A DNA stretch of 64,000 nucleotides from Cotesia glomerata (Eukaryota; Arthropoda; Insecta; Hymenoptera; Braconidae): contig NC_058164.1 in NCBI RefSeq assembly GCF_020080835.1, forward strand, positions 2,604,001-2,668,000. The letters are read 5' to 3'. Made by a program: the position numbers and the translations under genes. The notes under the pieces were generated by a model, which worked only from the letters and a program-made list of their open reading frames with translations, was not told where the DNA came from and searched no databases. Shown in pieces: positions 36,063 through 47,377 of the stretch (positions are counted from its first letter, which is position 1; each line of letters opens with the position of its first letter).

Positions 36063-36068
36063 AATAAA
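36063..36068 (+). terminator. ACSS3 polyadenylation signal
   Basis: A canonical AATAAA lies 226 nt after the stop codon, giving a 3' UTR of roughly 250 nt. It is the first AATAAA after the stop. Confidence 0.6.
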
Positions 36069-36391
36069 ATATCATCAATCCTTTAGATTTTTGTAGTTTG
36101 CTTTTTCAGGGAAATTTTTTTAGATTTTATATGGTTTGAATTAGCAGTCGCTCCGCCATCTGTTGATACACATTCAAGAGCGCAACTTGCCTGGTAAGAA
36201 GTATATATAAATATATAAATTTAACGTTAACGCTTGCAACCTTCTTTACCGTGGTGTGGGAAAAAATTATCATTGCTGTCGGTAAAAAATATCCAAAAAA
36301 TTTAGATAAAATTGACATAAATTTTTATAAAAATGTAAAGCATATTTTTCTTGTAATTTTTTTTTCTTTTTTTTTTTTTTTATAAGCAACT
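36069..36391. other. ACSS3 downstream flank
   Basis: AT-rich, with a GC-richer patch at 36130-36270 and a T tract at 36358-36380. No ORF of note. Confidence 0.4.
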
Positions 36392-36736
36392 TTACCCTGA
36401 TAGCCACAGTTTCAGACCAACTAAGTTGGTGTCAGATAGTTGCCACCAACTTAGCGACAACTTGCGGTCAACTTCCGAATTTGTAACTGTTGGCGTCAAG
36501 TTGGCTACAAGTTTCTGAGAAAAACAAGACCAATCTACTGCCGCAATATGTCGCCAAATTTCTTGAGAAACTTGTCGTCAACTTGGTGCGAAAGAGTTTC
36601 GAAAGCAATTTTTGCCGACAACCTGGTGTCAACTTGGTGAACAACCGAGTTCATTTCCAAGACTTGCCGTCAACTTGGTGACAAGTTGCGGCAGTAAATC
36701 GACGGAAAGTTGCGACCAACTTGGCTATCAGGGTAA
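36392..36736. mobile_element. TIR MITE with CAACTTGG repeats
   Basis: Perfect inverted ends TTACCCTGATAGCCA and TGGCTATCAGGGTAA. The interior iterates CAACTTGGTGACAAGTTG-type palindromes. At 345 bp it is GC-richer than its surroundings. Confidence 0.8.
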
Positions 36737-36897
36737 TTTCGTGAAAAAAGTCAATAAAATTTTACCATGAGTAGACAAAACATTTTTGGGGTATATCTAT
36801 TTTTTCTATAGTTGCTTATGGAGGTTTTAAAATTATCTTTTTTTGTTCAAGTTAAAATTAAATTCCTGTATGATAAATTTTATTTTGTCAAATGAAT

Positions 36898-37033
36898 CCC
36901 TTATTAAAAAAAAAAAAGATTTAAAAAGATTCAACACATGCAAAATGTATATCTATATATTCGTCAAGTTAAATCTTTTTTAGTCTCTTTGAGCCATTTC
37001 GAATCTTTTCAAATCTCTTTTTCTAATCAGGGA
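36898..37033. mobile_element. 136-bp TIR MITE
   Basis: TCCCTTATTA...TAATCAGGGA ends with inverted AAAGATTTAAAAAGATTC arms. Confidence 0.55.
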
Positions 37034-37500
37034 TTAATGAGTTACAGGCAGTATTTTTTTTTCTTAAAGTCTAATTTTTGTTAAAATTTTGTAAATTTAT
37101 GTTTTTAAAAATTTTTTTTCTTTTTCAATTATCACCATTTTATTTATTTTAAAACATTAGATTCATCGTTTTTTACAATTGCTACATGTGGAGTTTTTTT
37201 TCTCAACTTTATTATCATAATTATTTTTTTTTTTTTTATTCCAAAAAATGATCAAATGTCCTTTAATTTCAGTGCTATAAAAATATTAGCTTTCTGATAC
37301 TAAAATCCAAAGTCTAAAATTTAAAATATAAAATATAGTAAAGAGTGATATTAAAAATAACATGAAATAATTAAGTAACAATTGGTACTAAAACCAGAGC
37401 TTTAATTATTTAATAAGATGCAGATTAATATAATATATACACTGTGATGAAAAATTGTAAAAAGCAGTTTTTACTGTTGTGCAATGTTAAATAAATCTAA
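37034..37500. other. AT-rich DNA, nothing recognised
   Basis: No supported feature. Confidence 0.4.
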
Positions 37501-37587
37501 GGTAGAAGTACCGTTTTTGGCCACCTTAGCACCGTTTTTGGCCAGTTAACATTTGAATTAATTTATAAAAAATTATAATATTATAAC

Positions 37588-39627
37588 CACACGGAGAAAA
37601 AAATTTTGCTATAGGAACTCTATAATAGTTAGTTAGTTGTAAAAAGTTCCAGTAGGTTAACGTATTCTTATAGTAACAATACCGTTTGGCTCCTGCAACT
37701 CTACATCGTTGAGCTCTGAGAGCTAAACGTTATTTACCTCTCACAACTCTACAGGATCGTTCTGAGACTATAACAAATTTTTGGCAGTCTGTTTAATAAT
37801 TTTTTTTACGATTTAGCATTGATAATTTAATAAATAATAAAAGCGGCAGAATGAATTTATATTGCCAAAAATAATTGTATATGACGAATAAGAATAGTAT
37901 TATAATAGAAATAAAATAATAATAGAACTTATATTACAAATAAAAATTATTTGTAAAATAAAAATATGGTCGTCACAAAATTATCTTATTTTCTTAATTA
38001 TATCAATAAATATTGGACATAAAATCACTACCATATATGCACAAGAAAAAATAAATAAACGAAAACAAATTTTATTTTGTGTTAAGTGGGGTCTTTTTAA
38101 TGTACTCCGATAACTTATCAATTATCACAATATACTCAACTAATAAATCCACAGATTCGGTAGAATCTGGCGCCAAGTTCCGTTCAAATCCGTTGTAAAC
38201 GGAGCGCGAGACTACCGACTGTGTTTACTGTAAGCAGAACGGTATTTTGAGGTTGCAAAATTTTATTTAATTCTACGGTACTTCTTGTTCCTAAATTTTA
38301 TATTATAACAGTAATTCATGCTTTATTTTACTGATATTAATTAATTATATTCAATTATAACAATTAATCTACTTGAAATTATTAAATGTTATCAGCACAA
38401 ACTATAGCAAGCTCAAAAATTTCGATCCTAACTTATTTTCTATGTAAAAAGTGACATGCCACAGACTAAATAATTCGAGAATTTATGGTAATCTTCCAAT
38501 AGATGGGAAACTACAGTTAAAAAAATACATTTCACAGCTTGCATCTACATCCGCCAGGGTGCGCTGGAATTGTTTTTACATAAACTGTAGCTTCAAGGGG
38601 ATAGTTTGCTATAAAAAATGCAGCCAACGCGAGATTTAAGTTGGTACCAATTGTAAATTTTTATTATAATTACAAAAAATACTAAAATCCGAACAAAAAC
38701 GGTTTCACTGTAAAAAAATCGCACCAAGTCCACGTTCATAAGACTATCAAGAAAAAAAAATTTCTTTTTTCTTTCCAAAAAGATATAAAATAAAAAAATT
38801 AAAAAATCCAAGTAACCGATATGATTGTATTTGATTTTCGGAAATTAAAATAAATTTTATTGTAAATTTGAAAATTAAAAAAAAAGTTTTGGAACGTACT
38901 TGGTGTGCGTCATTGTGTATTTCAATTTTTTTAAAGTTCTGGTAAATAGATCTTACGAATTTCATTAAAAGTCAAATATTTTGCAACCACGCACACTAAA
39001 TACGTTCCAAAATTTTTTTTTTAATTTTCAAATTTACAATAATTTTTTTTTTAATTTCCGAAAATCTAATACAATCATATCGGTTACTTGGATTTTTTAA
39101 TTTTTTTATTTTATATCTTTTTGTAAAGAAAAAAGAAATTTTTTTTTCTTGATAGTCTTATGAACGTGGACTTGGCGCGATTTTTTTACAGTGAAACTGT
39201 TCTTGTTCGGATTAAATTAACAGTCACTACAAATAAACCTTGAAAAACCATAAATACAAAACTTTTCTAACGAAATTCAATTTGACAAAAAAAAAAAAAA
39301 ACCTATTTCCTTAAATAAATAAACTGGAAACTTAATTGTCCTCATATATTTTTAATAATATGGATGTGTAACAAAATAATTCTGTTTGTCATTTCAGAAA
39401 GTTATGAAATATATCAAGCGCACTCCACTACTGCGCAACGTAGAGCGCTCCCAACTATACCGTTTGGCTCTGAGAACAATCCCGTAGAGCTCTGGGAGCT
39501 CAACAACATTGAGTTATCAGAACTAAATAACATTTTGTTTCTGTAACTCTACAACGAACAGTAAACTGTGTATAGTTGTGGTAACTCTACAGTTACGTTA
39601 CCAGAACGAAATTTTTTTTTCCGTGCA
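37588..39627. mobile_element. Middle TIR element of the nest
   Basis: Ends CACACGGAGAAAAAAATTTT and AATTTTTTTTTCCGTGCA. The interior has repeated GAGCTCTG, AACTCTACA and TACCGTTTGGCTC words. A foldback lies within it. Confidence 0.7.
38687..39213. repeat. Innermost inverted repeat (arms about 220 bp)
   Basis: Arms 38687-38910 and 38991-39213 are near-perfect complements (AATCCGAACAA...TTGTTCGGATT, GGAACGTACTTGG against CTAAATACGTTCC), with an 80-nt spacer. Opposing open frames here are products of the palindrome. Confidence 0.8.
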
Positions 39628-39937
39628 TATTTTTGTTGAATTTAAAAAAATTTATATTAAAACAAATTGAGTTTGTAATGGTTTATTAATATAAATTCAT
39701 TTCTATCTTTTATTTGAACAATAAATGGCCATAAACGGTACAGTGATTACAAACGGTACTTCTACCCTATCTATTAATTTTTTGATAACAAAAATTTAAA
39801 TAATTAAATGTAAGTATACTCTCGAGTCTACTATCACTGCATAATAATAGTCGCGACAAAATGAATCTATAAATTTTATATTGACAATTAGTAATTTAAT
39901 ATTTCATGTAAAATATGTGACAACGTCATGCGTCACG

Positions 39938-39946
39938 GATAAAAAC
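39938..39946 (+). promoter_or_regulatory. TATA-like box upstream of a small ORF
   Basis: GATAAAAAC preceded by GTCATGCGTCAC, a CRE/AP-1-like pair of half sites, about 200 bp before the 46-codon ORF. The order is promoter-like; function is inferred. Confidence 0.35.
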
Positions 39947-40149
39947 TACCAGCCACATCCTTTGTGACGGGTTCTTTTTCTCGCGGGAGATGTGAAAAAA
40001 AGTAAAGAGAAAGGGTTAAAAACCTTTAGGCTTTCATACCGCTCTAAAAAATTCATCGTCTAGGGGATGAGGCTGAGTCGTTATACACTCACACGTTACC
40101 GAGTAGAATGGTTAGCACGAGCGAAGGATAGAAAATAAAAAATAAAAAA

Positions 40150-40290
40150 ATGTTTGGTATCGCATCGTCATCCCGTCAGGAGAGCAAGAGGAGGTTTTCT
40201 ATTACATCTCCGAGCACGATTGAAGCCTTTGGGCTTGATATGAATGAAAGCATTCGGAAAACCCTGAAGAAATTCAATATCACCTACTAG
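40150..40290 (+). CDS. Putative 46-residue small protein
   Basis: Opens with ATG at 40150 after an in-frame TAG and closes with TAG at 40288. The peptide begins MFGIASSSRQESKRRFSI and ends IRKTLKKFNITY. It includes a basic RRFS site typical of kinase substrates and an amphipathic C-terminal half. Codon content (CGT, CAG, GAG, AGC, CTG, ACC) is far richer in G and C than the flanks, which suggests selection. A TATA-like box lies upstream and AATAAA at 40589 downstream. No family is recognised. Short upstream frames exist, for example from an ATG near 40067. It might also be the last exon of a larger gene. Confidence 0.4.
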   Translation: MFGIASSSRQESKRRFSITSPSTIEAFGLDMNESIRKTLKKFNITY

Positions 40291-40588
40291 TAATATTGCG
40301 CCCAGCTACTCAATTTTTTTTATTGAATGTCGTTCAATTTAATTGACAGTTCCTCGACGCACACTTATCTCATTGATTACAATATTATATTATATTACCT
40401 TTAATCAAAATCAGTATTTCTGTATTTATTTCTTTAGTCTTGTTATTCATTTTATTCATACGCTGTTTGTAAGCTTTTTTCATTACAATTTCATCTTTTA
40501 TAGTATAAGTATCAAGATACTTTTAAATAAGATATTTTGCCTTTATGCTTCCCGTCAATACAATTTTTATTTATATTTATGAAAATTC

Positions 40589-40594
40589 AATAAA
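40589..40594 (+). terminator. Polyadenylation signal after the small ORF
   Basis: AATAAA lies 299 nt after the stop codon, in AT-rich DNA where it can also occur by chance. Confidence 0.35.
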
Positions 40595-40839
40595 GGAAGA
40601 AGAGTTAAATAGTTCTTTTCTCAATTTTCATTAAATAAAATTTATAGAAGATAAAATGAATATTATAAGAAAAATTTAACTTTATAATTTTGTATTAATT
40701 TAATGGCCATTAAAAAATGACTGTGAACACATAAAAAAAAAAAAATTCTACTTGAAGTAAAAAAATTAATGAAGATTAAAATAGTGATGAGTCAAGAAAA
40801 AATTTTTTTTCTACTTAACAATTCATTCTGTACATAATT

Positions 40840-41702
40840 ACACTGATAAAAAAATAAGAAAAAAATTTTCGATTCAAGTAAAATTTATTTTAACTAAACA
40901 GTAAAAAAGTTTGCGTCAAAAAACTTAGTGTTAAAAATTTTTGTTATATCCACTTGTAATTTTGAAAAAATCGAATTTGTTTTTTTTTGCATATTTTGAA
41001 TGTTCATATATTTGAGCATATCATTCGAAAATTTTACATTGATCTGGCAAATAATTTCGGAGAAATTAGCTTATTTGTAAAGATTTTTTAACTTAGTTTA
41101 AACGGTTCCCAAAACTTCAAACGCGTTTTTCTCGAAACGGTGTTTTCAAAGTCGGTGAGGAAAATTTTTCCGAAACGGTTGGACCGATCGGCTTGAAATT
41201 TTCACACGATTTTCTTAGATACTTGTAACAGATAATAATCGAAGGAATAAGGTTTTTGGTTATAATTTCGATTTTTTAAGCCACTTTAAACTGTAAATTT
41301 TCTTGAAAAAAACGATTTTTTTTCTTTGGGAAGCCGCCATTTTGTCAAAAATCAAAATTTTGACTATTCCATCGATCATTACCTGTATTCATATATCCTA
41401 AAAATAAATCTTTTGTTTTTTTTTATTTCTGATAATTTGGATCAGAGATATCTTCATCACCGCCAAACACTTTTTTGTGGAGGTCCTTTAGGAGATCTAG
41501 TACAGGAACAACGGAACTTTATTCTGTTAAATCAACACAAAAAAGTGTTAAATATTTAACATAAAAATTTTTAACACAAAATTTTTTACTGTGCAAGACC
41601 ATTCTCTTAATTCAAAAATTTTTCAACTTTATCAAATTCTTCAAAATTATTTTTCCGCTTAATAATTTTTCCCTTCAATCAAATTAATTTTTTCATCAGT
41701 CT
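40840..41702. mobile_element. CTTGAATCAAG-family MITE split by a second element
   Basis: Left end ACACTGATAAAAAAATAAG with GATTCAAGTAAAATT. Right part AATTCAAAAATTTTTC to TTTTCATCAGT. The halves align with family members at 7450 and 12455 and flank 40898-41594. Confidence 0.6.
40898..41594. mobile_element. Nested TIR element
   Basis: Inverted ends ACAGTAAAAAAGTTTG...TTTTTTACTGTGC with internal GTGTTAAAAATTTTT copies at both sides. The middle has a GC-richer stretch with GGAAGCCGCCATTTTG. Confidence 0.6.
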
Positions 41703-42674
41703 AAAAAACTTGTCATCCCTTTTACTTAAAAAAATAAAACAAACAAATTTCCCGTAATAATAATAATAACGAGTAACTAAAAGTTTTTAATCTTTTTAAG
41801 TGACAATATATAAGCAATAAATTTACCTTACTACTGCAATACATCAAATTATCCACAGCGTCTGCATTAACTCGTAAAAAGTAGCATGTAAGTGCGAATG
41901 TTTTGCACAGACACGCTCACATTTACATAGAAAAAGAATGAAAGTGATACGAGATAAAAAGAGTAAGTCGAAATATTACGAAAGCTTCATCATCAAATGA
42001 GAGTAACTTTGGAGATATATACCCAAAAACTATATATATATAATGTAGTGTATATAATATGAAATACAGAAGAGAAGAGGGGATTGAGTTTTAAAGAAGG
42101 CGCTTCAGCTTTTATTCATGCATAAAATCCATATTCTTCGGTTAAAAGTGGAAACAACGTGCTTCATCGCGAGAGAACCGTCGCATCACCGACTACTACG
42201 ATACTCGGCATTTTCCCTCCTATCCATTCACACTGCACCCACAACTCGGGATCTCCTTGCACCTCCGGCAGTAAAAGCTCCACGGTAATGTAGTGTAGGT
42301 GGATGCCTCCTATCCGACTTCTCTGCATCCCTCTCGAGTCTTTCAATACATATACTGCTTCATTCTTGCTATATAATATTATACATATATATTATGTATA
42401 TATATATATATGTATCTACGCTCTGTGCTTTATACATTATACGTATTGCTGTGGGTTATCGCACTCTGAACGTCGTCGAGTCAGTTGCCCAGAAGCAAAA
42501 TATTTCATTCGTGACGACTTTCCTGTTCATTCTTCACTTCTATCTCTAACTATACACTAACTTTATCTATCTATATTTTGCTATGATAAAACCCGCGATT
42601 GACATTGATCATCTACATTCTACAATTTATGAAATTTTTTATATAATAATAAAAAAGTTTGGAAAATCCAAAAG
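41703..42674. other. Single-copy DNA with a GC-richer block at 42090-42540
   Basis: The block has mixed composition and several short ORFs on both strands but no convincing splice pattern. It is likely regulatory or untranslated DNA. Confidence 0.35.
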
Positions 42675-44396
42675 TGCACACCTCATAATGCTCATTCATT
42701 TTTTAAGAAAAAAATTAATTGTGTAATTGATTAAAAAAAAAACATTATAATAAAGTAATTTCTTACAGAGTATTTTTTATTTTTTTTTTTAAATATCGGC
42801 GCCCTTTTTTCTTGTCATATGCGCACGCAGTCTAAAAAAATCTAGCTTGATCAAGTGGCGCCATAGTTTTCACGCGACAAACAAGAAAAGTTCGTTTGGC
42901 TTTGTACGGTTGTATCGTAGTGAATTTTAATAAGAATTCAATTAAAAAAAAAAAATACGTAAACTAGGCCACTGATATGAAATACGGACCCAGTTCATCG
43001 AATTCTTAAACTAATAAAAAAGGTCCGGTCTTGAAATATCAATTTATTCGGGAGTAATCGTTGGTACATTCAAAATGGGGTGACATCCGGACGTCCACGT
43101 AAAATTTTTTTCAAAATGTTTTTTTTTTTCAAAATAACAACATGAAATGATTTTAGAAAATAAAAGATGGTTTAATTTAAGTGTTTTTTCGGTGTACATC
43201 TACTTATATCATTGTATAAGTCGCGTGCTTAAAAGTAAAAGGACTTATAGCTAAAGGTTAATAGGGATTTATGCTGAAAGGGCGGATAAAAAAATTTTTT
43301 TTTGCCATTCGGTTTGAAATTGTCTGAAACGTAAAAATCTGTGAAAAAAAAAGTTGGTATCCTAAAGCTGAAAGGGCGTATCTCAAGACATACGCCCTTT
43401 CACCTTTAAGAAAAGTACAACTTAAAGGTAAAAGGGCGCATAAAAAAAAATTGTATTTTTTATACCAAATATTAAATAATGGTTTCACAAGACAAGTTAT
43501 ACTAAAATAACAGCCTCATATACAAATTTTGTTATAAACAAATAGCAAATAAATCAATCAAAGACAAATTACGTAAAAATTAAGTAATAAAAAAAAATCA
43601 CAATGACAGATAACATTCAAATATTTTGAAATTTCCCGTTTTAATCGCCCTATTGAATATAATTACTGATTCCGTTCACAGAACAGCTGTTTCATCATGA
43701 TCAAGCATCCAGAATCTAAATTTTATAATAATTATTTCTTAAAATGAATAATTCGACGTTTATAACATCGACATTTTGACCATTTTTAGTTATTTTTTCG
43801 AAGTTAAGATTTCAATTGAACTATTTCCAGTCAATGTGTAGTACAACCGACTTATGTACGTTATTTAATCAAGAATATCATTCAGTGAAATCTACCTTCC
43901 ATTTCAGGTTTGGCCGAATGGCGTTTTTTAGATATATTTTCTTTTTTAACTTTAAAAAATTGTATAGTTAAGGTTTTACGCCGCTACTACTACAGAAAGT
44001 TTTTTTTTCACATTTTTTTAAACTACGAATATGTTATTTTGTAAACTGGCCGAAAAAAAAATATACGCCCTTTCACCTTTAGATCACCAAAATTTCGAAT
44101 TCTTAAAAGTAAAAGGGCGTATAATTAAAGATATACGCCCTTTTACCTTTGTAATTTTTTTTTTCAATTTTAAGCGCAGAATGTGTCTACTACTCGATTG
44201 GCAATAAAAAAAAAAATATGCGCCCTTTTACCTTCGTAAAGGTAAAAGGGCGCATAAATTGTTATGACCTTTTACCTTTAGGCACGTGAAGTGTAATATG
44301 GTTGTGATAGAGGCATTTAAAGATCACAAAATTGCTTGACCTTGACGAGTCGAGTATAAAGCATAATCTCACACGCTTCGCGCTATGAGGTGTGCA
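42675..44396. mobile_element. TIR element family I, interrupted
   Basis: Inverted ends TGCACACCTCATA and TATGAGGTGTGCA. It matches the reverse complement of 61580-62228 throughout, apart from an inserted element at 43222-44288. Without that insert it is about 651 bp, against 649 bp for the intact copy. Confidence 0.85.
43222..44288. mobile_element. TIR element built of GGTAAAAGGGCG motifs
   Basis: Inverted ends CGCGTGCTTAAAAGTAAAAGG and CCTTTTACCTTTAGGCACGTG. A 4-bp direct duplication AAGT lies at 43218-43221 and 44289-44292. The paralogue at 61.7 kb preserves the empty site. GGTAAAAGGGCGYATA and its complement recur inside in both orientations. A reversed piece of the 355-bp tandem repeat lies at 43760-43935. 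No ORF of transposase size. Confidence 0.85.
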
Positions 44397-45103
44397 AAAA
44401 CAAGATTATATTTATATTTTATTCAAGATATTGTATAATTAATTCATTGTTTTACGATGCACGGTAAAGCGTGATTATGAATAAAATTTACGTTTAATTT
44501 AGTATGAAAATGTGAAAGATGAAATGAAAAAAAAAGGGTAAAATAGTAGTCTATGAATACGTAGCAAGAGAGAGAAAGAAAGGGGGAGAAAAAAATGAGG
44601 GGAAGGATAAAGAATAAAGATAAAGAGAAAAATATATAACTCGGCGTCGATGCTTGACAGAAACGTGACTGCTGGAGGTATCAAAGGGGAAAGAGGCTTC
44701 ACTAGAGATGCAAGAGGGGAGTATAGTTCTTTGGATCTTGACGAGCCTTCAAGCAATCAAGTTGTTACTGCTAAAGAATATGGATTTTCTGTGTATATGT
44801 ATTATCTCAATTTATTACCTTTATTATTACTATTACTCGTTTTTTCATTAAAAGCTTTGAAGTTGTGAATATGCTTATTTTTTACTTGCTAATTACGTTT
44901 TTAATGAAAATATTTATCGTGTTAAATAATCACTTCAATTTTTACGTTTATTGAATCATAAAGTTTAAATTTATTTTTTTTTTCTAGCATACAAGTCTAT
45001 AGAGATGCAAGAGCATCTGTATATAGAGCTAGATATTAGATAAATTATCCTATATTATACAAAATATTTAAAAATATATAGAAAAAATATAAAATGCATA
45101 AAT
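44397..45103. other. Single-copy DNA with purine-rich and GC-richer patches
   Basis: 44560-44640 is a GA-rich tract. 44640-44760 is GC-richer and open on both strands over about 80 codons. No family match or splice context, so not called as coding. Confidence 0.35.
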
Positions 45104-46123
45104 ACACGGAAAAAACGAGATTTAACTGGTTTCCATGTTGGACGGAACCTAGTTCCATCTATAGTGAAAAAAATTTACAAATGTTTACTACATCTATGTA
45201 GATTGTAGTAGGTAACGGTTTCGTTTATTTCAGCTCAATCCGAGATGGGGCTCAGAGCCATCTGAGATTTATTTGTCTCAGATGGTTGTCAGTACCACGC
45301 GCATGCTCGTCAGTCCCATCTTACATAGAAGTGGCGTCCATTTGGAATTCAACTAGAATCTATCTACACATAGTACCTATTTTTACATTATCATTTTTAA
45401 GTACATTTTGCAATCAAATATATATGAATAATATGAATGAATAATAAGTACATTATAATGAATAATACGGATTATAATTTTATTCCAAATTAAAAAACTA
45501 ATCCTTAATAAGTTTAAAAAAAAAGTTTTTAATTTAAAATTAAAAAATAAAAAAAAAAAATTTTAATTTCATTGTAGTACTAGTTTTTAAAATAAGATGA
45601 AGATTGGTATTAATCATCTTATTTTAAAAAATAGTACCATACTGAAATTAAATTTTTTTTTTAAATTTAAATTTAAATTTTTTAATTTTAAATTAAAAAT
45701 TTTTTTTTCATTTATTTTTTTTTTAAACTTATTAAGGATTAGGTTTTGATTTGGAATAAAATTATAATCCGTATTATTCAATATAATATAATTATTATCC
45801 ATATATATTTGATTGTAAAATGCACTTGAAAATGATAATGTAAAAATAAGTACTATGTGCAGATAGATTCTAGTTGAATTCCAAATGGACGCCACTTCTA
45901 TGTAAGATGGGACTGACGAGCATGCGCGTGGTACTGACAACCATCTGAGACAAATAAATCTCAGATGGCTTTGAGCCCCATCTCGGATTGAACTGAAATA
46001 AACGAAAACGGTACCTACTACAATCTACATAGAAGTAGTAAACATTTGTAACTTTTTTTCACTATAGATGGAACTAGGTTCCGTCCAACATGGAAACCAG
46101 TTAAATCTCGTTTTTTCCGTGTA
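45104..46123. mobile_element. Complete foldback element family B (1-kb palindrome)
   Basis: Starts TACACGGAAAAAACGAG and ends with its complement CTCGTTTTTTCCGTGTA. The two arms of about 480 bp pair nearly throughout around a centre at about 45613 (AAAATAAGATGA...TCATCTTATTTT). It is the intact version of 6515-7440. Confidence 0.9.
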
Positions 46124-46249
46124 GTTTGAGAAAATACTAATATTGAACAAATTTCTTGTACTATTACAATGATAGATTCTTAATCCAATCTTTTATCTTA
46201 TAGTTTAGCGTTTTTTTACTATAATTTAATATCTTAAGATATTAAATAA

Positions 46250-46314
46250 AAGGTATTAGGTAAAAGGTATTAGGTAAATGTATTAGGTATTAGGTAAAAG
46301 TATTAGGTAAAAGG
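46250..46314. repeat. Minisatellite of GGTATTAGGTAAAA
   Basis: Imperfect 10-14-bp units, directly beyond the 3' end of the LINE fragment on the minus strand. Confidence 0.85.
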
Positions 46315-46319
46315 TTAAA

Positions 46320-46670
46320 ATATTTTATTACAACATAGTAAGCGTTCTTTACGCTAATCCTTATTTTTAATTTTAGGAAGAGATATCGACTTAATTCTAG
46401 TACTAGTTTGTTTAGCATTGTATAGATCTTTATACCTTTGATAGTAACGCATTAGGGCTTTTACAATAAAAGTTCTCTTAATATCGAGGGGTAGGTGTAA
46501 AACACCATGACCTTCGAAATATTTTAACATATGGTTTTGAATGTTTATAATAGGCTTAATGGCGTTATTATAAGCACCACCTCAAGCAATTATTCCATAA
46601 TTTATGATACTTTCAAAGAGTCCATAGTATTAAATATTTTAATACAAATAATTTAATTACATTTTCTGAG
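46320..46670 (-). pseudogene. Non-LTR reverse transcriptase C-terminal fragment
   Basis: The minus strand reads YYGLFESIINYGIIA, stop (TGA for an expected Trp), GGAYNNAIKPIINIQNHMLK, then FIVKALMRYYQRYKDLYN, TRIKSISLPKIKNK, a frame shift, and NAYYVVIKYFN. This is the ORF2 C-terminus of a Jockey/CR1-like LINE. It aligns with the fragment at 56.4 kb (YYQ...LYN, SLPKI, AYYVVxKYFN). Confidence 0.7.
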
Positions 46671-47242
46671 AAAGCGAAACAAAAAAAAAGATAAACAAAA
46701 TTTGACTTTTTTATAAATGAATGTATTGTTTTGACTACTGTTTAAATTTCACGTTTAAAACTTTTGAAAGAAAAATAATTGAGATAAAAGTAGTTCAGAA
46801 GAGCAACATTTAGATTAAACCAACGCTAAACTAGATGGATACGTTATATACCTACTTCAGAACAGTATCAAAACTATAATATTAGTATGACAGCGTGGGA
46901 GTTTATACAATAGTCTAATCATTAGAGTAAAACTTGGAAAGTTAGGCCTTTAAAAAAATCACAAAATTAACAAAAATAAGTTACTTTTTTCAACTTTCAT
47001 TTCTAAGAATTCAACAATAATATAATATATATTTAATATATGAACATCGGTGTTTTAAATTTATTAAATCAAAGATAGTTAATATTATAAGCCAGACTAC
47101 CCGATCCGAATTGTTGGATAATGACTAATTTTTCATTATTATTTCTTCACCATAATATTTTATCGGTATGAGGTCTCATACCATCAGAGAAGATGTAATT
47201 GTTTACTCAGTGTAACTTTTTTCAGTGACTGAAAAAATAATT

Positions 47243-47273
47243 CAGATAGCCCAGACCAGGACTCGAACTGAGT
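47243..47273 (-). repeat. SINE fragment (B box to tRNA 3' end)
   Basis: The minus strand reads GTTCGAGTCCTGGTCTGGGC then TATCTGAATTA, parallel to GTTCGAATCCCAGTCTGAGC in the copy at 17641. Only this part is recognisable. Confidence 0.45.
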
Positions 47274-47346
47274 AAAAAATTACATATTTCTCTAATAATA
47301 ATTGTCAAAACAAATTTTTATTGTTATTTTCACCTAAATTTTCTCG

Positions 47347-47375
<29 letters not shown>
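47347..47375. repeat. Poly(A) tract
   Basis: About 29 consecutive A. Confidence 0.9.

Positions 47376-47377
<2 letters not shown>

Larger units (their letters stand above)
37501..39766. mobile_element. Outer TIR element of a triple nest
   Basis: Inverted ends GGTAGAAGTACCGTTTTTGG and CAAACGGTACTTCTACC, with a second TACCGTTTNTGGCC copy inside each end. Nearly all of its interior is a second element (37588-39627). Confidence 0.7.

Noticed and set aside
44499..44868. Opposing frames of 72 and 85 codons
   Set aside because: The minus frame is a translation of a GA-rich tract, and neither has supporting signals.
45614..45940. 108-codon minus-strand frame
   Set aside because: It lies inside one arm of a perfect foldback element and mirrors the other arm.
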